From assembly GCF_040807025.1 (NCBI RefSeq), contig NC_090982.1, positions 49,955,112 through 50,019,111 on the forward strand: DNA of 64,000 bases. Reading direction: 5' to 3'. The notes beneath the pieces are model-generated. The model was not told where the DNA came from, made no database searches, and saw only the letters and a program-made list of their open reading frames with translations. This document shows, piece by piece, positions 24,801-38,237 of the stretch. Both the position numbers and the translations under genes were made by a program. This stretch comes from Struthio camelus. Lineage: Eukaryota > Chordata > Aves > Struthioniformes > Struthionidae. The first letter of the stretch is position 1, and each line of letters starts with the position of its first letter.

Positions 24801-27620
24801 AACACCTCATCATACATTACTGCTTAAACATCAAGTGCTTAAAAGAATTGACATGTGAAAAGTCCCACTTACATAAAATGACGACAGCCCTTCACTCATA
24901 GGACTTTATCAGATGGCGAGATACACCCAATGGAGGGATGAAAAGAGTGGATTAGGAACATTCATCAGTATTGAGGATTGAAGTATGTCTAAATATACAC
25001 AATTTACAATTATTTGTGCAATTTTGAAAGACTATACTTGAGTGATTAGGTACATTAAAAGCTTTATATTAATAACTTCACTTTTTTCAAAAATGTAAGG
25101 AAGATTTAGTTAAAATTGTAGATACGAAAAAATGTAAACAAGTCGGCTAAAACTGTTGATACAAAAATGCAAGGGGCACAAACAAATGTTGCTATTGTCA
25201 GTGAAGTCCTATCAGGCCAGTTAAGCACGCAATTGCATGATTGTGAGTTATATGGTGCTGAGTTATACAGGCCATCACAGTTTGGATGCTGCATACATTA
25301 GACAAATGCACAGACTGGTGTGCAATAATGGCTTGTGCATGCTTATTCTGAAGGGACATATGAAATCTTAACGCTTTAATATAACTTCTTGAAGGACAGG
25401 AGTTCACATTTTAAGATGTCATTTGCTTCACATAGAATGACAGTTTAGAATCAACAAGTAATACTTGTTTAATTTTATTTACGGAAATTTAAGCCCAGGT
25501 TTACAGAGTCTGCTGTTTAGGATCATGTGTTTAAAAGAGTGACAAGATTTTCAGATAGCAATAAGAGCCAAAGATATGCAGTCTCCTAAAATTATGGTCC
25601 CCTTATATAGAAGTACTCCTTTACATGCTTACATTTCAAAATATGATTTCAATTAATAAATAGCAATAACTACGCAGAATATTACTTTATGACTGCTTCA
25701 CACTACTTTAAAGCCAATCTACACAAAGTCTTCCTGAGCAGCGACACCATTTGCTTATCACCAGCCACAGCAATATTATCATCACCCTGTGAATCATGAA
25801 GTGTGTATAGGAAAGATGGCAGGAGGAAGACAAAGGTAATATAAAGACAGCATCTTTGGTACACATTTTCAGTCCTGTATTCAGTACAATAATTTCTCCC
25901 AACCTATACTATCATGCATAAAACATGAGTCTTTTTATGATAGAATAGTATTTGCTCTAGTGCAATCCTGTTATATAAATGGTGTTACTATTTCAGAGTG
26001 ACGAGATCACTTTATTTAGGGTCCTGGGTGAATATATCCTCTAAAGAGTAAATTCTTTATCTGAAAGCATGTATGCCATCTTTAGCTAAGTGCACACATC
26101 TCGAGACTCAGTTTTTAAAGAGGTTTGTGTACATTTTTTATGTTACTTTTTACACAGATTTTCAAAATCCATAGATACAAATAACTCTCAAAATGACTCT
26201 GAGTTGTATTTGACTATATCAACAGAGGCCCATATATGCACAAAAAAGGCCGAAGAAAGTCAAAAAAGTCAAAAAGAGAACAAAACACATTTGGGCAACT
26301 TCCTCACTATTTTTCTTTTTTCCATGGTCTCATATCTTGCAAAGTCTCTTCCTAAATGTTTTTCTGCACATTCATTTCCATGTTCTAAAGCTTCAACACC
26401 TTTGGCTTCCTCTACCTAAGAATGTCAGGAGCGCATCATCATCCATATGATGCCTGGTCTCTGTATAATTATATGTTTTTAGCCAGCATGTCATGTTTTA
26501 TGTAGAGGAATTTAACTAGACAGTCCTTTACATGCCTTCCAATAAGGCAATATTTGTTAATATTAATAAGATAATGAAACTTCACTGTAATTTTTTTTTA
26601 AATTAGTGGAATAGTTTTGCATCACATTGAGCTAAATCTTTAATGCCATAAAAATTTAATGAAAAGTATTCCTTATATACATGTCAGTAGCTTTGGAGCC
26701 TAATCGTACATTAGAATATTTTAGCAAAGATGTCTGCATATAGGGTCTCTTTTAATGATAAATTAATATGACCCAGATAAGAAAAGAGTAACCTACAGGC
26801 AGCTGCAACTCTGTATCAGGATCTCTCTGACAAAATTTCCCTAAATTGCTCAGTATCATACTTCATTTAATATTCATACTCTCATACACTTACACAATAC
26901 TGAATCTTCATGTTGCAGACACCCCATGAGAATTTTTGTGAAGATGGATTTTTTTTGATTGTTTTAAAAATATGCATGAAAAAATTTTTACTACCATTAC
27001 ATTTCTATTTTTTTATGAAACTTAAATTAATGGATAAATGGTACCTGACAAAAATCCCTCTAAGTTCCTAGTTATCCTAATCTGTAGGGCAACCAATTTC
27101 CTTTGGAGCTGTGACCTGTTACACTGGGCGGCAGTGATCAAATGCTTCCTATCTTGGGCTACTTAAGCTCCAAAATATTACTCTGATTTTGCTAAAAGAA
27201 TCAGGATAAGAAAAATGTTTATTAGCTGCTGTAGTCTCATTTCAAGTTATTGCTTATCCCATTTATATGTACTATTTTAAATACCATTTAAAAAAAAAGA
27301 AAACAAGGATTGACTCCACTAGAAAAAAATGAATAGAAACACATCTGGTACCTGCTACAAAAGCTCATTGTCTTGAGAGTAATTAATTAATAAAGTATGC
27401 CATTTAAATTCCTTCAACTTAAGCTTCTTAGTTACTGGTAATCAGTGTTTACCTCTTTATTCATAACCTTACCCTCTCTTTTTATTGCTAGCCAGGAAAA
27501 TTTCTCCCAAATATTCATCTGTTCGGTATCATCAAATATTACTGAATTTATAAATATTTGTTTTGGATAGCTCAGCACCAAACTGTCTTTGTAACAGTGG
27601 ATCCACTGGATACACTTATC

Positions 27621-27652
27621 TCAAATTCTACTTATTTCAAATTCTGCTTACT
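27621..27652 (+). repeat. 16-bp tandem duplication
   Basis: Units tcaaattctacttatt and tcaaattctgcttact lie head to tail with two mismatches. Confidence 0.85.
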
Positions 27653-29974
27653 GCTGAATTACAACTTTCATGAGTCAGAGTCATTTATATATACTCTGAC
27701 ACATTATTGCCATTAATTATACTTCCAGTTATCATTATCATCATTATTTTAAAGGGAAAATACGTGAATAGGTTGTTTGGTATAATTAACTTTTGTTCAG
27801 AGTAATTAACTTTAAAAAGTTATTTCACTGAGAACACCAAAACTGGCTTTGTTAAATTCTAGGCTGCACAGAGGAAGCAGTAGTCTGGACTTCAAAAGGG
27901 AGAAAAAAATGCACTGAATGACATTTGTACCATAAAACTTCAGGCTATATTAGCTATTCTAGTTTAAAGTAGTTGATGATCAGGCCGTTTCCCTTTTCCA
28001 TTTAGTCCTGCCTGTTTTATGCATTTCTCTTGTCTTTCCACCCTTCCCCTAGCAAAATGAAATTCTGGCTGACGTTCTCCTTTCCAAGGCGGACGACTCT
28101 TCATACTAGCAGAATACAGTTATTGATGTACATTAAACAAAGGGGTTACACAAATATTAGCAACGGTACTAGGCAAGAAGAAAGCAGCGAGAAAAACCAG
28201 AAGAAAAGAACTGCGGGTTATCTTTTCTTTTGAAAGGAAGTGAGGAAGAACAGAGGACAATACTAAACAGTGATCACTTGCATTGTTTGAACACAGTTAT
28301 GCGCTCTCTGAAGTTTGCGTATTAGTGTAAGACACACACCCAAAAGTATTACAGCGATAGGGAGTTTAAAATACAGTTTTCTACTTGTCCATTCCAGGTC
28401 TCAGCCTTTCTATCACATAATGTCTCAGACTCACCTTTTCTTATGCCACTGTGGTCAGGATGATGGAGACCGAGAAGCTCCTCCTCCTTCTGGTTTAGGA
28501 ACAGGCAAGAAACCCCAGGCTTTCATCCTCTCCCCTATCTGCTTTTTCATCCAGGGCAGAGCCAGCACACAAATACAGCGCTACAAGGGGAAACACTTCT
28601 GAGAAAGCCGAGCCTTCCTGAAGTGAAAATGTCTGTTTTCAGACCAAAAAGAAAAAAAAGGAATACACTTGATTCAAAAGAACATCATGCTGAACAATGT
28701 CCAGCTCACGGACAGAAAAACACTGAAATGGAGAGAGATTTTGCTGATTTTATTCAGAATATTAGAGAGAAAGCTAGTAAAAGAAATAACTTGAAAATAC
28801 TCAGTAAAAGCATGCTTGCACCCTTTAAAATTACCGATTGGCTTTTTTCTTTTCAATAAATGTTATAGTACCAGAACATTCACAGTGATGATTCTCTTAC
28901 AATTTATTGCTTTTAAATATGAAAATGTTGGAAATATTTGATTCTCAGATTTACTGTATTTAAAACAAAGTTGTTGTTGCAAGATAGAGCTTCCAAAGCC
29001 TATTCCTAGATAATGCTGAACTCCCTCCAAGGATCCTCAATTTCAGGGAAGTTCAATGAGATTCAAATAGGTTTCAGCAGCACTTTGGAGGGATAAAACA
29101 AAGAAAGAACCTCATTTCTGTACTTTAATCTGATTTTCAAACAAAACAGTTTATCAAAGTACACTACAAAACTTATGTCTTCAGTCCCTCTGATCCTGGC
29201 AATAACTTGTCATGTCTAGATCAGGAAAAATGCACATGTTAATGAAGATGGAAGAGCTGGAACAGTTTTTATTGGAATTTTTCTTGCCTTCTGAAGCTTA
29301 CCCAGCATCACTGGGGTGGACCATGCAGCCTCTTCTATTTATGTATGTGCTCCATTTTTCTGCATCATTCTGATTTCCATTTGTGGCTATGCCAGTCATA
29401 ACGGGCTCTAACACTAGCTTGCAACAATTAAGATAAACTAATTCTTTCTTTGCTACAAATTTAATTAACTCTACTTTCCAAGAGAAAAAGATAGAGATTT
29501 ATACCCCTTATGTGGGGGATACAAATTGCACAATAAAATTTAATTGTTCCCTCAGAGTGTAAGAGTAATATGTGTGTCTAAGATTGTAGCAGAAAGTTCA
29601 CTGGAGTCAATAGAAAAAATATCTCAAGCAGTAGGTCTTCTTCCATAGTGAATTTAGCTGTAACTCTTTTTTACTCTTAATGATGCAGTATCACTTATCG
29701 CATCACACCTACTGTAAGATATGCTTTATCATGAAGATTTTCCTTTCTCCTTGACCTATATCTATTCTCCCTACTGTTCTGTCCCTAAATTGGTAAGCAC
29801 ATTGAGCCTTTGATCTGACAATGTACTTAATCATGTGCATAATTTTAAGCACCTGAGTAATTCTGTTGATTGCTGGATCCAGGCCACCTATGACTCACTA
29901 GAAAGACTGTAGAGAGATCAAGTCACTTAATAATTACCTGGTGGAAGGGGTTCAGCACCTCTTTGTTTGACACA

Positions 29975-30102
29975 TTTCTCTTAGGTGATTTTTAGCAAAT
30001 TACTTAAACTATGCTTCCAAATTGTCCTCAAAAATGTTATGACTTTTGTCAAAGAGATATTGTGAGAATGCAGTCTTTGAGGTTTGTGAGGCACTGAAAA
30101 AC
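29975..30102 (+). mobile_element. MIR-like SINE relic
   Basis: The order of segments matches MIR. 'aggtgatttttagcaaattacttaaac' corresponds to 'gtgaccttgggcaaattacttaacc', followed by a degraded 'cagtttcctcatctgtaaaatg' stretch. Then 'gatattgtgagaatgcag' corresponds to 'gttgttgtgaggattaaa', and 'tttgtgaggcactgaaaaa' to 'tttgtgaagcactttgag'. Several blocks in the correct order and spacing make chance unlikely, but divergence is high and the ends are approximate. Confidence 0.6.
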
Positions 30103-31559
30103 TAATTTAATAGATTCCACAGAGAAACCGGTAATAAAACTAAACATTTTGATATGGGTTAACTGAAATAGACCTTTATGTCTTTGCGAACAGGTGTCTA
30201 AAACCTGTAAAATACTTAAAAGTAATGAGTTTGGAGATTAGCCTGTTCTCTAGTGAAAATGCATTTATGTTCAAAAATGATGCAGTGAAAATGTTCCTGC
30301 TAAGGACAGCTGTGCGAAGTGAGCCGTTACTGAAGTATGCCGCTCCCGCGGCAAAGGAGGAATGCTTCCGCAGCACACCCCATCATCCGCCCAGCGGTGT
30401 TTTTAGTGTGATGGCACTAAAGCGTTGAAACCAATGACCAGAGCCGGTAAAGGATTAAAAACAATCAACAAATCACTCTCCTTTCTCCCTCTTGATCTAT
30501 ATAGATAAATAAAGGTTGACATAAGTAAATATATTTATAAGCATATATGTATATGTATGTGTGTGTGCATATATCTACATATATATGCACATGCATACAT
30601 ACATACGCATATCTATATCTCTCTCTACATATGTATAGATATATTTAGCTAAGTGACTAAACCAGTTCCCTTTACTAATTCAAAACATTTTTCAAAAGAA
30701 AATTGGAAGCTTTTTAATACTTAGATGTTCTTAAAGGTTTTGAATTACACAAAGATTCTTAAATTTCTGCTTTCATGGAAAATGTGCGTGACAGGGAAGA
30801 ACAAAAGAAAGAGTTTGCTGAACACACATATGGATGAGAAGTAAAACCTTTCTATTGAAATGTAACACACAAGTCCCTTATAGGAATACATTCCCTGTAA
30901 TGTAAAGGACAGCACCAATCCACTGTATCCATTTTTCATCATGAAACAACATCACAGTACATTATAGAAAGCATAATCTGGTCTGGGAGGTCGAGGATGA
31001 AGCATGAAGACTAGCATTAGCATCAGCATGAAGACTAAAAGCCCTAAGCAGTACAGTTTTAGCAGTTTCCTATCGTTTGGCTTTGTTATTCTCGTACACG
31101 CACACACACATATGCACTCTCAGATATTCATTCACATACGTGCATACATATCATTTTTGATAAATAGCTCTTTTCTTCTTTTCCTTTGATTTTTTTCAGA
31201 AATCCTGTGTTGTAGAGAGAGATTTGAAATGTGTTTTCTTCCTTCTGTTTTTACATGACTCCTGAAAACCGAACTTTATCTTACAGACTGTTTGATACAG
31301 GAAGATCATATTACATTAAATATTGCTATTTTTTTTCTATAATGCAATTCTATATAATAACTATTAATCTTTTTCTGTAACTGTGGACACCAGTACTAAT
31401 ACAAATATATCATTTGTATCAGTAATGCTAACAGCCTTTTTAAAAAACAGCCCAAGATCAATTTTGTATAACAGCTGGTTTTAATTACACGCAGCAAATT
31501 TCAAAATGCAACAGCTCAGCGTTGCTGTAAGGTGTACATATAAAGTTTTACTCCCTGAC
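30103..31559. other. Non-coding sequence with a CpG-bearing patch and a microsatellite
   Basis: No gene was recognised. A GC-richer patch with about nine CpGs lies near 30310-30430, overlapped by short open frames on both strands that show no known domain. A TA/TG microsatellite follows (30536-30650), then AT-rich sequence with a short CA-rich word cluster near 31095-31145. Confidence 0.5.
30536..30650 (+). repeat. Compound TA/TG/TACA microsatellite
   Basis: A mixed array of atatgtatgtgtgtg, atatctacatatatatgc, atacatacatac and atatctctctct words. It is the largest simple-sequence array of this kind in the window and is clearly interrupted. Confidence 0.88.
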
Positions 31560-31840
31560 CCTTTGAAATTTTAACCCCTGGGGCAGCCAGGCCAGGCCCT
31601 CCTCAGCTGTGCATCAGGCCCAGTAAGCCATTGCAGGGCAACAGGCAAGGAGAAGGCTGCCTGGGAACAGGGCATTTCAGCAGGTTTGGGTCAATTTGGG
31701 TAGGCGAGACCCGACACAGTGAGTCTTAACTCATCTGGCAGCAGGAAGGTAGCAGGGGAAGGCAGCCGCCACTCCCGAGACACGGCCGGTCCGGGCATGG
31801 CAGGGCATCGTGGTGCAGGCAGCTCTCAGTGAGGTTTCAG
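31560..31840. other. GC-rich patch of unknown origin
   Basis: About 280 bases are markedly GC-richer than both flanks. CpGs are concentrated at about 31760-31815, around gcagccgccactcccgagac and the following bases. A T15 run follows about 45 bases later. No open frame of note, CR1 or SINE pattern was recognised. It could be a degraded repeat, a non-coding exon or a regulatory segment. Confidence 0.45.
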
Positions 31841-31884
31841 TCTTGTCAACAAGGATAAAGTAAAAGAGGGAATTGCACCACGGG

Positions 31885-31899
31885 TTTTTTTTTTTTTTT
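31885..31899 (+). repeat. T15 homopolymer
   Basis: Fifteen T just downstream of the GC-rich patch. If that patch were retroposed in reverse orientation, the A-tail would be on its other side, so this run does not by itself support a retrocopy. Confidence 0.88.
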
Positions 31900-34291
31900 A
31901 ATTATTCTCAGCCTTTCAGCCTTTCCATTGCCACTGTGCCTATTCAGTTCTCATGGATAGCACAGACGGGAATTTTTCTTACCATTCATTCATCTCATAC
32001 ATGAATGATTTTTGCTAAAGAGGATCAGTGGCTATCAGCAGAAGGAATTTGTTGAACAGAGGTGGGAAAAAAGTCATAAATAAGTATTTGCAAGCATTAT
32101 TGTTCACAAAAGTCACTAATTTGTAGTGACAGCACCACAACTTTTTTCAGTAGTTTTTCATAAATATTTTACAATATAACATTGACTTTCATCACCCAAG
32201 AAAGTTAACACTTAGTGGAGGTTGTTTCATGTTGTTACATACGACATTTCTTAACCGAAACAGTCTCATTGACTCTTCCTTGAAATCTCCTTAATTTTCT
32301 TTTCCCTGTTTATACAAGTTTCTCATTAGGTTAAACAGCAGATAAAGTATCATGTGATTTACATGACTGAGCACACCATAAATAACCAAAGATACAGACG
32401 GCATAAATAGTTTTAAAACATAGCGTAAAGATGAAACACAACTATACGAAATTTTAGCTGATTTTTTTCTGAATAACAAGCAGGGTCCTAAAAGTCAAAG
32501 CCCATTTACGGGTAATGTACAGAGTAGGGGCAAACTTCATTTCCTATATTACTTTCTTTAAACAGTTTAAACGACTGCATCTTTTGCAGAAATATAAAGC
32601 ATGATCCAAGATCCTCTTCCTGCAAATTACTGAAGGCATTCAGGAGTTGGGGGTACCAAACAGCTCATAAGATCAATTCTGAAATCAGTATAACTGTATT
32701 TTAGTGAGAATCACCCACGGTCCTTCAATCAAATATATTAAGTCCTTAGTCCCAATTACTTCAAATGAACAGCAAGGTTTGCATCTGGACATAGCACTTT
32801 CCTGCAGAATATTCTTGTGAGCTGTGTGCTTTTCACTGCAATGGCTGCTGTTTGGGACATACTGCCACACTCGCCGCTGCGGATGGTCTGGCACTTTAGG
32901 AGGGAAGGACTTCTGAACTTCCACTCTGCATTCATGCTCTCACTCTGATATTCCACTAGTTTTATATCTGCGCCATTTTTCTGCATAAACTGCCTCTCAG
33001 TTATACTGTAAAAACTTGGAGAATTTGCTCTGATTTCAGTTGAGATTTGCATCTGTGAAACTGAAAGAACAAAACTGGACTTTAGCAATTAATACTGGCT
33101 GACAGCACTAGAAAGGCTGGGATAAACAAGATTCTGTTTTCTAATTCATACAAGCAAAAGTGTTCCTTGTGGTAATTATCTCAAAACATAAATAAAACCT
33201 CCAATCAATAAAATGTGTCCAATGTATATTTTTCTTTGACTCAGTATCTTTATCAGTCATATAAGATAAAACCATGACTCAGAAAGCACTGATCACTAGT
33301 GACCATTTAAATCAAATTGTTCAGGAATCAGCTATACCAAACCATACAAATGAAAATCTGGATCAGTCAGGCGATAAGTTATTATTTATAACCTCATTTA
33401 CTTGTTTACAATCCTGAATAAAAAATTAGCTACCTCTAGAGTGTGAAAACTCAGACGCATTTCCAGAACAGATTGAAAAAGTGATCTTGAATCTAATGGA
33501 CTTAACCCTTTAAGTAAGTAAAGTATATTTTAATATGAACAGAAAAAAAAAGAACCCTCTTGATGCATTTCTCTAATTAACCTCCTGATAATCCCAGGTA
33601 CCACTTAGTTTAACAGATTTATGGGTCAATCAAGTATCACTAGCTAGACTACGGGCTTGTTTTCAGAAGGAAAGCATTTTACTAAAGGAGAAAAAATTTG
33701 CATAATCGTCTTGACAGAGGATGGAGGTCAAAGATATTTTGTATTTCTTACTGCCACTCTAAGGGCATGGATATTCTTGAGAGTGAAGAGGGAACAATCT
33801 TTCTCAGTCTAGCCTTTGGTTTAATTTATTGGTGGACCATGAGTGTTTGGTTAAAGAAATTAACTAGAATTCATTTAGGCTGTGCAAGAAACTCTAATTT
33901 GAACGTGACCTGGTTGTCACAGATGTCAGTGAAGAGGAGCTGACAGAAACCAAAGAAGCTGCACAAGTTGTAGTCTCTGTTATCAGATATAGTAAAAATA
34001 TATGCAGAGCTTTTTGAAGCTGGATCAGATTTTTGAAGGTATCGAAGTTCTGCTTGGCACGACTACAGGGCAAAACTGCACGGAGAGACGGGGAGCAAAG
34101 TCTTTTTTATGTTGCCCAAGTTTTCTGTGATCCCTGGGGCTCAGATTTCGTTGTCCATCTCTCACTTCCACTGATGGAGAATGGGTCTTGATTTCCATAG
34201 ATTACACCCTTACAAAATGGGAATAACATGGGAGGAATTGTGCCCAAATACAACTATTTTACATTGCAATTATTTTTAATTCAATGAAAAG

Positions 34292-34362
34292 TAATTTCCC
34301 AAGCACTTTGCAGAGTACAGTTTTGCCCTCCAAGCAACCTGAAAATAACCTTTTCAGATGTG
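34292..34362 (-). repeat. Possible reverse-orientation MIR-like 3' end
   Basis: 'aagcactttgcagagtac' followed by 'ttgccctccaagcaacc' resembles the reverse complement of the MIR tail ('aagcgctttacaaagtatt...tcctcacaacaacc'). Only two short blocks match, so this is tentative. Confidence 0.3.
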
Positions 34363-37300
34363 GTCATGGTGGACAATAGCTGGCCGTTGTTGCAGAAACA
34401 GTAATAGCACCCTTGTGTAAATGCACAACGATACAATCTTTAATTTCATAATTACATACTATTTTTCCTTGCCTCATTCAGTGTTCACTGCTCACTTAAT
34501 GAACCACTATTGCAATGATTTGTTTTATCATCTTCGTTCGGTATATGGCCCTGGGCTTATTTACTGCGCACAATGTGTTATATATTAAATTATTGATTTC
34601 CCCACCAGCTTTTCTATAGAATTCATTGCTAAAGTATGTAAGCGCAGCTATTATTAATTACAAAAATTATAGGAAATAGTAATTAATTTATCTTCACAAC
34701 GCTCCCGTCACACCTGCTGTTTTACATGCACGCTACATCTACATTGTTTAGCCCAGGAGCACCCACAAGCTGAAATGTGACTTTGCCACACTGCCCTGTC
34801 TGGGAAGCCTGCAGCTGGGATATATAGGTATCCCACAGTGCTTTGCCTCGTTAAACCTTTCCTTAAAAGAGCCTGCACTGACTTGCCTGCCCTACCACGC
34901 AGTATTGTTACAAGACATTACAGGATATATCCTGGCACATTTCAGAGAGGGTAGATATACCTGTGACCGTGCTGGTGCCTCCACGCAGCACTTCAGAGCG
35001 CAGTTGGGTCTAGCCTAAAGGGTAGCCTTGAGCTTTTTTTCCTGCTGCATTAAAGGTCTATGCCTAAAATAAAATATATGAAGAACAACAAAGTCTTAAA
35101 TCTGTGTGATTGGTTTGAGATGCTTGATTTTCCTTTGGGCATATCATATTTACTATATAGCAGTATCAGAGCCTTGCACTACTGGCACTGGCTGCCGCTG
35201 CTGCAAGTGCTCAGTCCCTCCACTAATTACAGCCCTGGGGCTCAAATGAAGAGCCCACAAAGTGAAAAATGTACAAGTTGTGGACACCTGTGAAAAGTTT
35301 TAGCTTAAATGAAATGCCAGACCTCACAAAGGCAAAAACGCAGTCTCCAGAGCCACGCTCGCATTCCTGAGTATAAGACACTCGTGAAACTCCCCGTGTT
35401 TTGTGTAATTCCCCACGCATTGAACATCCTCCGGATTCGGCAGGGGATGGATCTGCGTTTTGAGGAGAGAGGAATGATTGTCTGCCGAAGACAGATTTCA
35501 TGTCAGAATTATGTACTCAGAATCAGTTCAATAAGCAGCAAGAATATCAAACTAAATTAGAGTCAATTAGCTAAGTGATTTCTATCCTTTTCTTAACAGT
35601 ATATTAGTCTATGGCTAAATATACATCCTGTAACAATGACAACTATGTACATACCGATGCAGTAAGGTCTTTGTAAGCTCTGGAAAGCTGCAGAAACAAT
35701 GCAGAGAGAAGTGTAAGCTATTTCAATTATACAAAGAGGGGATTAACTATATTGACATTTTGACTGTCACCACTAGAAGTCAAGACATCTACTATTGACT
35801 GTGAGAGTGGGAGAGAGAAAAGGAGAGAAAGAAAGATAATTATACTGGGCCAACTTCATCTGATATGATGGGCTAACAAAATGTCTATCTTGTTTCTCAT
35901 ACTCCTCATATAAGAGTTCTGTGTAGAGCTGCGTTCTTCTGCTTTATATTTCCCAATGGAAATACGTACACACGCTCTGAGCACAAGCCAAGTGAGCTTG
36001 GAAAGCAATGGAGCTATTGAGTATACTTTGCATGGGTAGACTTACACATTGGATCTGTATTTGATAAACGATCTGCACCATAAACTTCATACGTTCAAAG
36101 CTTCTTGGAAGTACCACACACCTACACAGACTCTGCAGAATTATTTCTGCATATGCACAGTAGTTTATGGCATCCCAAATACCTCAACTCTGCTGCACAT
36201 GTGTAAACCACCTGTGAAGCACATGGGCAACAGATCCGATGCTTCTCTGAATAAACGTGCCTGGTAGCCATAGCCTCATTATGAAAGACCTTATTTTTAG
36301 GGTATCTGCTTTCATTTCCCCACCCTCACTCCCCCCAGCAACATAATACTTTTGATCATGAACCACTTAAGTATGCATTTTTCCTTGTTGTGGTAATCCT
36401 AAACTGATAGATACTCATTTTACTTTGTAATAGATACAGAGTTTCATGTGCTGAAGAATTTTGCAATTACAGTTGTAATTTTTGGTCACGTACGACATAA
36501 CTTTCCAAAACACAAAACTTTACCAAGACTTCACTTACCATCTTCATGTTTCACACGGTTATGACATATTTCATTTGAACACCTGACATGAGTTTGCCTA
36601 ATTTAAGTCCTTTTGCTGTTCATATAAGTAATTTCCTTCCATTTCTATTATCTCATGCATGGCACTTTGAAGAATATGTCCTTTTAAATTATAAATAGTA
36701 ACTTTATCTAGAATTATACCTATTATATAAAGCATATTACCAAAATTACTGTCAGTAGGGAAAAATATTGGGACGAATAAAGTAGAATTATTGTTTCATG
36801 AAATCCATATCTCTAAAACAGCCACAGAGTTACCTGATGGGCCAGAGTCTGATGTCCAGTCTGTTTCTGTCTGATGACTTTTTTGGAGGTTAAGGGACAA
36901 ACATGCAGCAGCTTTGACCTCACCTGTGAATTGAAAGATAACTCATAGCTGTACTGAAGCACACACTCTGTTATTAGTGCTACTTGAATTTGCTACCAGA
37001 GCTGCACAGTGTCTTTTCACCCTTTCTGAGATGCTAGGAAGGAAAACAGAAGTTCACTTCCTTCCCAGCGGGCATAGTTTTGCTTTCATCTGGTCAGAAA
37101 GCAACATACGGACGGGCTTGTGTATCCATCCAATTCAAAGGCATTTTTTTTTTTAGTAAGTTCTCTGAGCTTTGCATTTGCTTCTCAGTGCTGTTCTTCT
37201 CTCATGGAAAAAAAAAATTTGAACAAAAGAATAATTACATATTTTCAAGAAGTATCCTTTCAGCATGTGAAAAATCATTAATGAGACTGTGTGGAGCTCT

Positions 37301-38224
37301 CTACACCAGAGACTGCCAACCTTTTTGACCCTCCAAAACATATCCCAAAATATTCTCACTGTGGAGAGCCTCAGGGTAAATCCATATCCCTCAGAGAGCC
37401 AAGAAAGTGCGTGTTTGCAGAGGGTCTGGCAGGGGAAAGGAGAGAAGGGCATGACAGGGAGTTGAAGAATAATTCAGAAACAGGAACTGCTCCACTGGGA
37501 CATGAGCTTGATCTGGGTGCATAGCTGAGTCCTAATATGATAGATAAGTTACCTACAGCTTAAGAGCCCTGGGACTGCCATCCATACAACAGGAAATACT
37601 CTTGTGCAAATGTTTGCTATTGTATTAGACCCATGGTGTGTGGTAATTTTCAAACTTCTGTACATGAGCTTCAGACCTTACAAATTTTCTTCTAGTGTCT
37701 ACAGAATTTCCCCCTCACTTTACTGATAGTATCTCAAACCCAACATCTGGTGAAAATCAGAAAAGGGATAGTATAATTAGATCCTGAAAGCTTGTATATA
37801 TTACTTGCATCCTGTTAATCTAATAAAAGCTCTTACCTTCAACCTTTTGTCATAGATTTATTCCTAATATGCAAAGCTGAGGCTTCCAAAGTGATAAATT
37901 ATGAAACAACCATAGCTCATAAATTGAGCTTTCATGCAAAGCTACTCACAAATAGGAAGTCAAAGTATTCCAAATTAAACCACACTTTCTATTATATGAT
38001 TGTATTGGCTATTACTTTAAAGTAAAAGTAAAATTAATTATAGGAAAGAAAGTAGAAAACTCCTCGTATTAGTGCCATTACCTTCTGGGGGGGAAAGAAA
38101 CCTGAACTGCAGCACATGCAGTTTGGGTTAGAATTGTTTGAATGCTATCTTTGGTGGTAAAAAAAATCGGATTTATTCTGGTTTTGCATTCTTTATTCTA
38201 ATGGGTTCGTAATTTTCACTCCTC

Positions 38225-38237
38225 TTTTTTTTTTTTT
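38225..38237 (+). repeat. T13 homopolymer
   Basis: A run of 13 T in AT-rich unique sequence. Confidence 0.88.

Larger units (their letters stand above)
17061..29974. other. Long unique AT-rich non-coding stretch
   Basis: About 13 kb without a recognisable gene, RNA or clear interspersed repeat. Open frames reach at most 109 codons (26090-26419) with no domain I know. Tandem and simple repeats at 20218-20232, 20988-21031, 21701-21810 and 27621-27652 are listed separately. The stretch at 27380-27830 is rich in TAATTA-type words and carries a perfect inverted repeat (see findings). Confidence 0.5.

Noticed and set aside
32756..33088. 110-codon minus-strand open frame
   Set aside because: No recognisable domain or family motif, and the composition is like the surroundings. 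Frames of this length are expected by chance in 64 kb on six frames.
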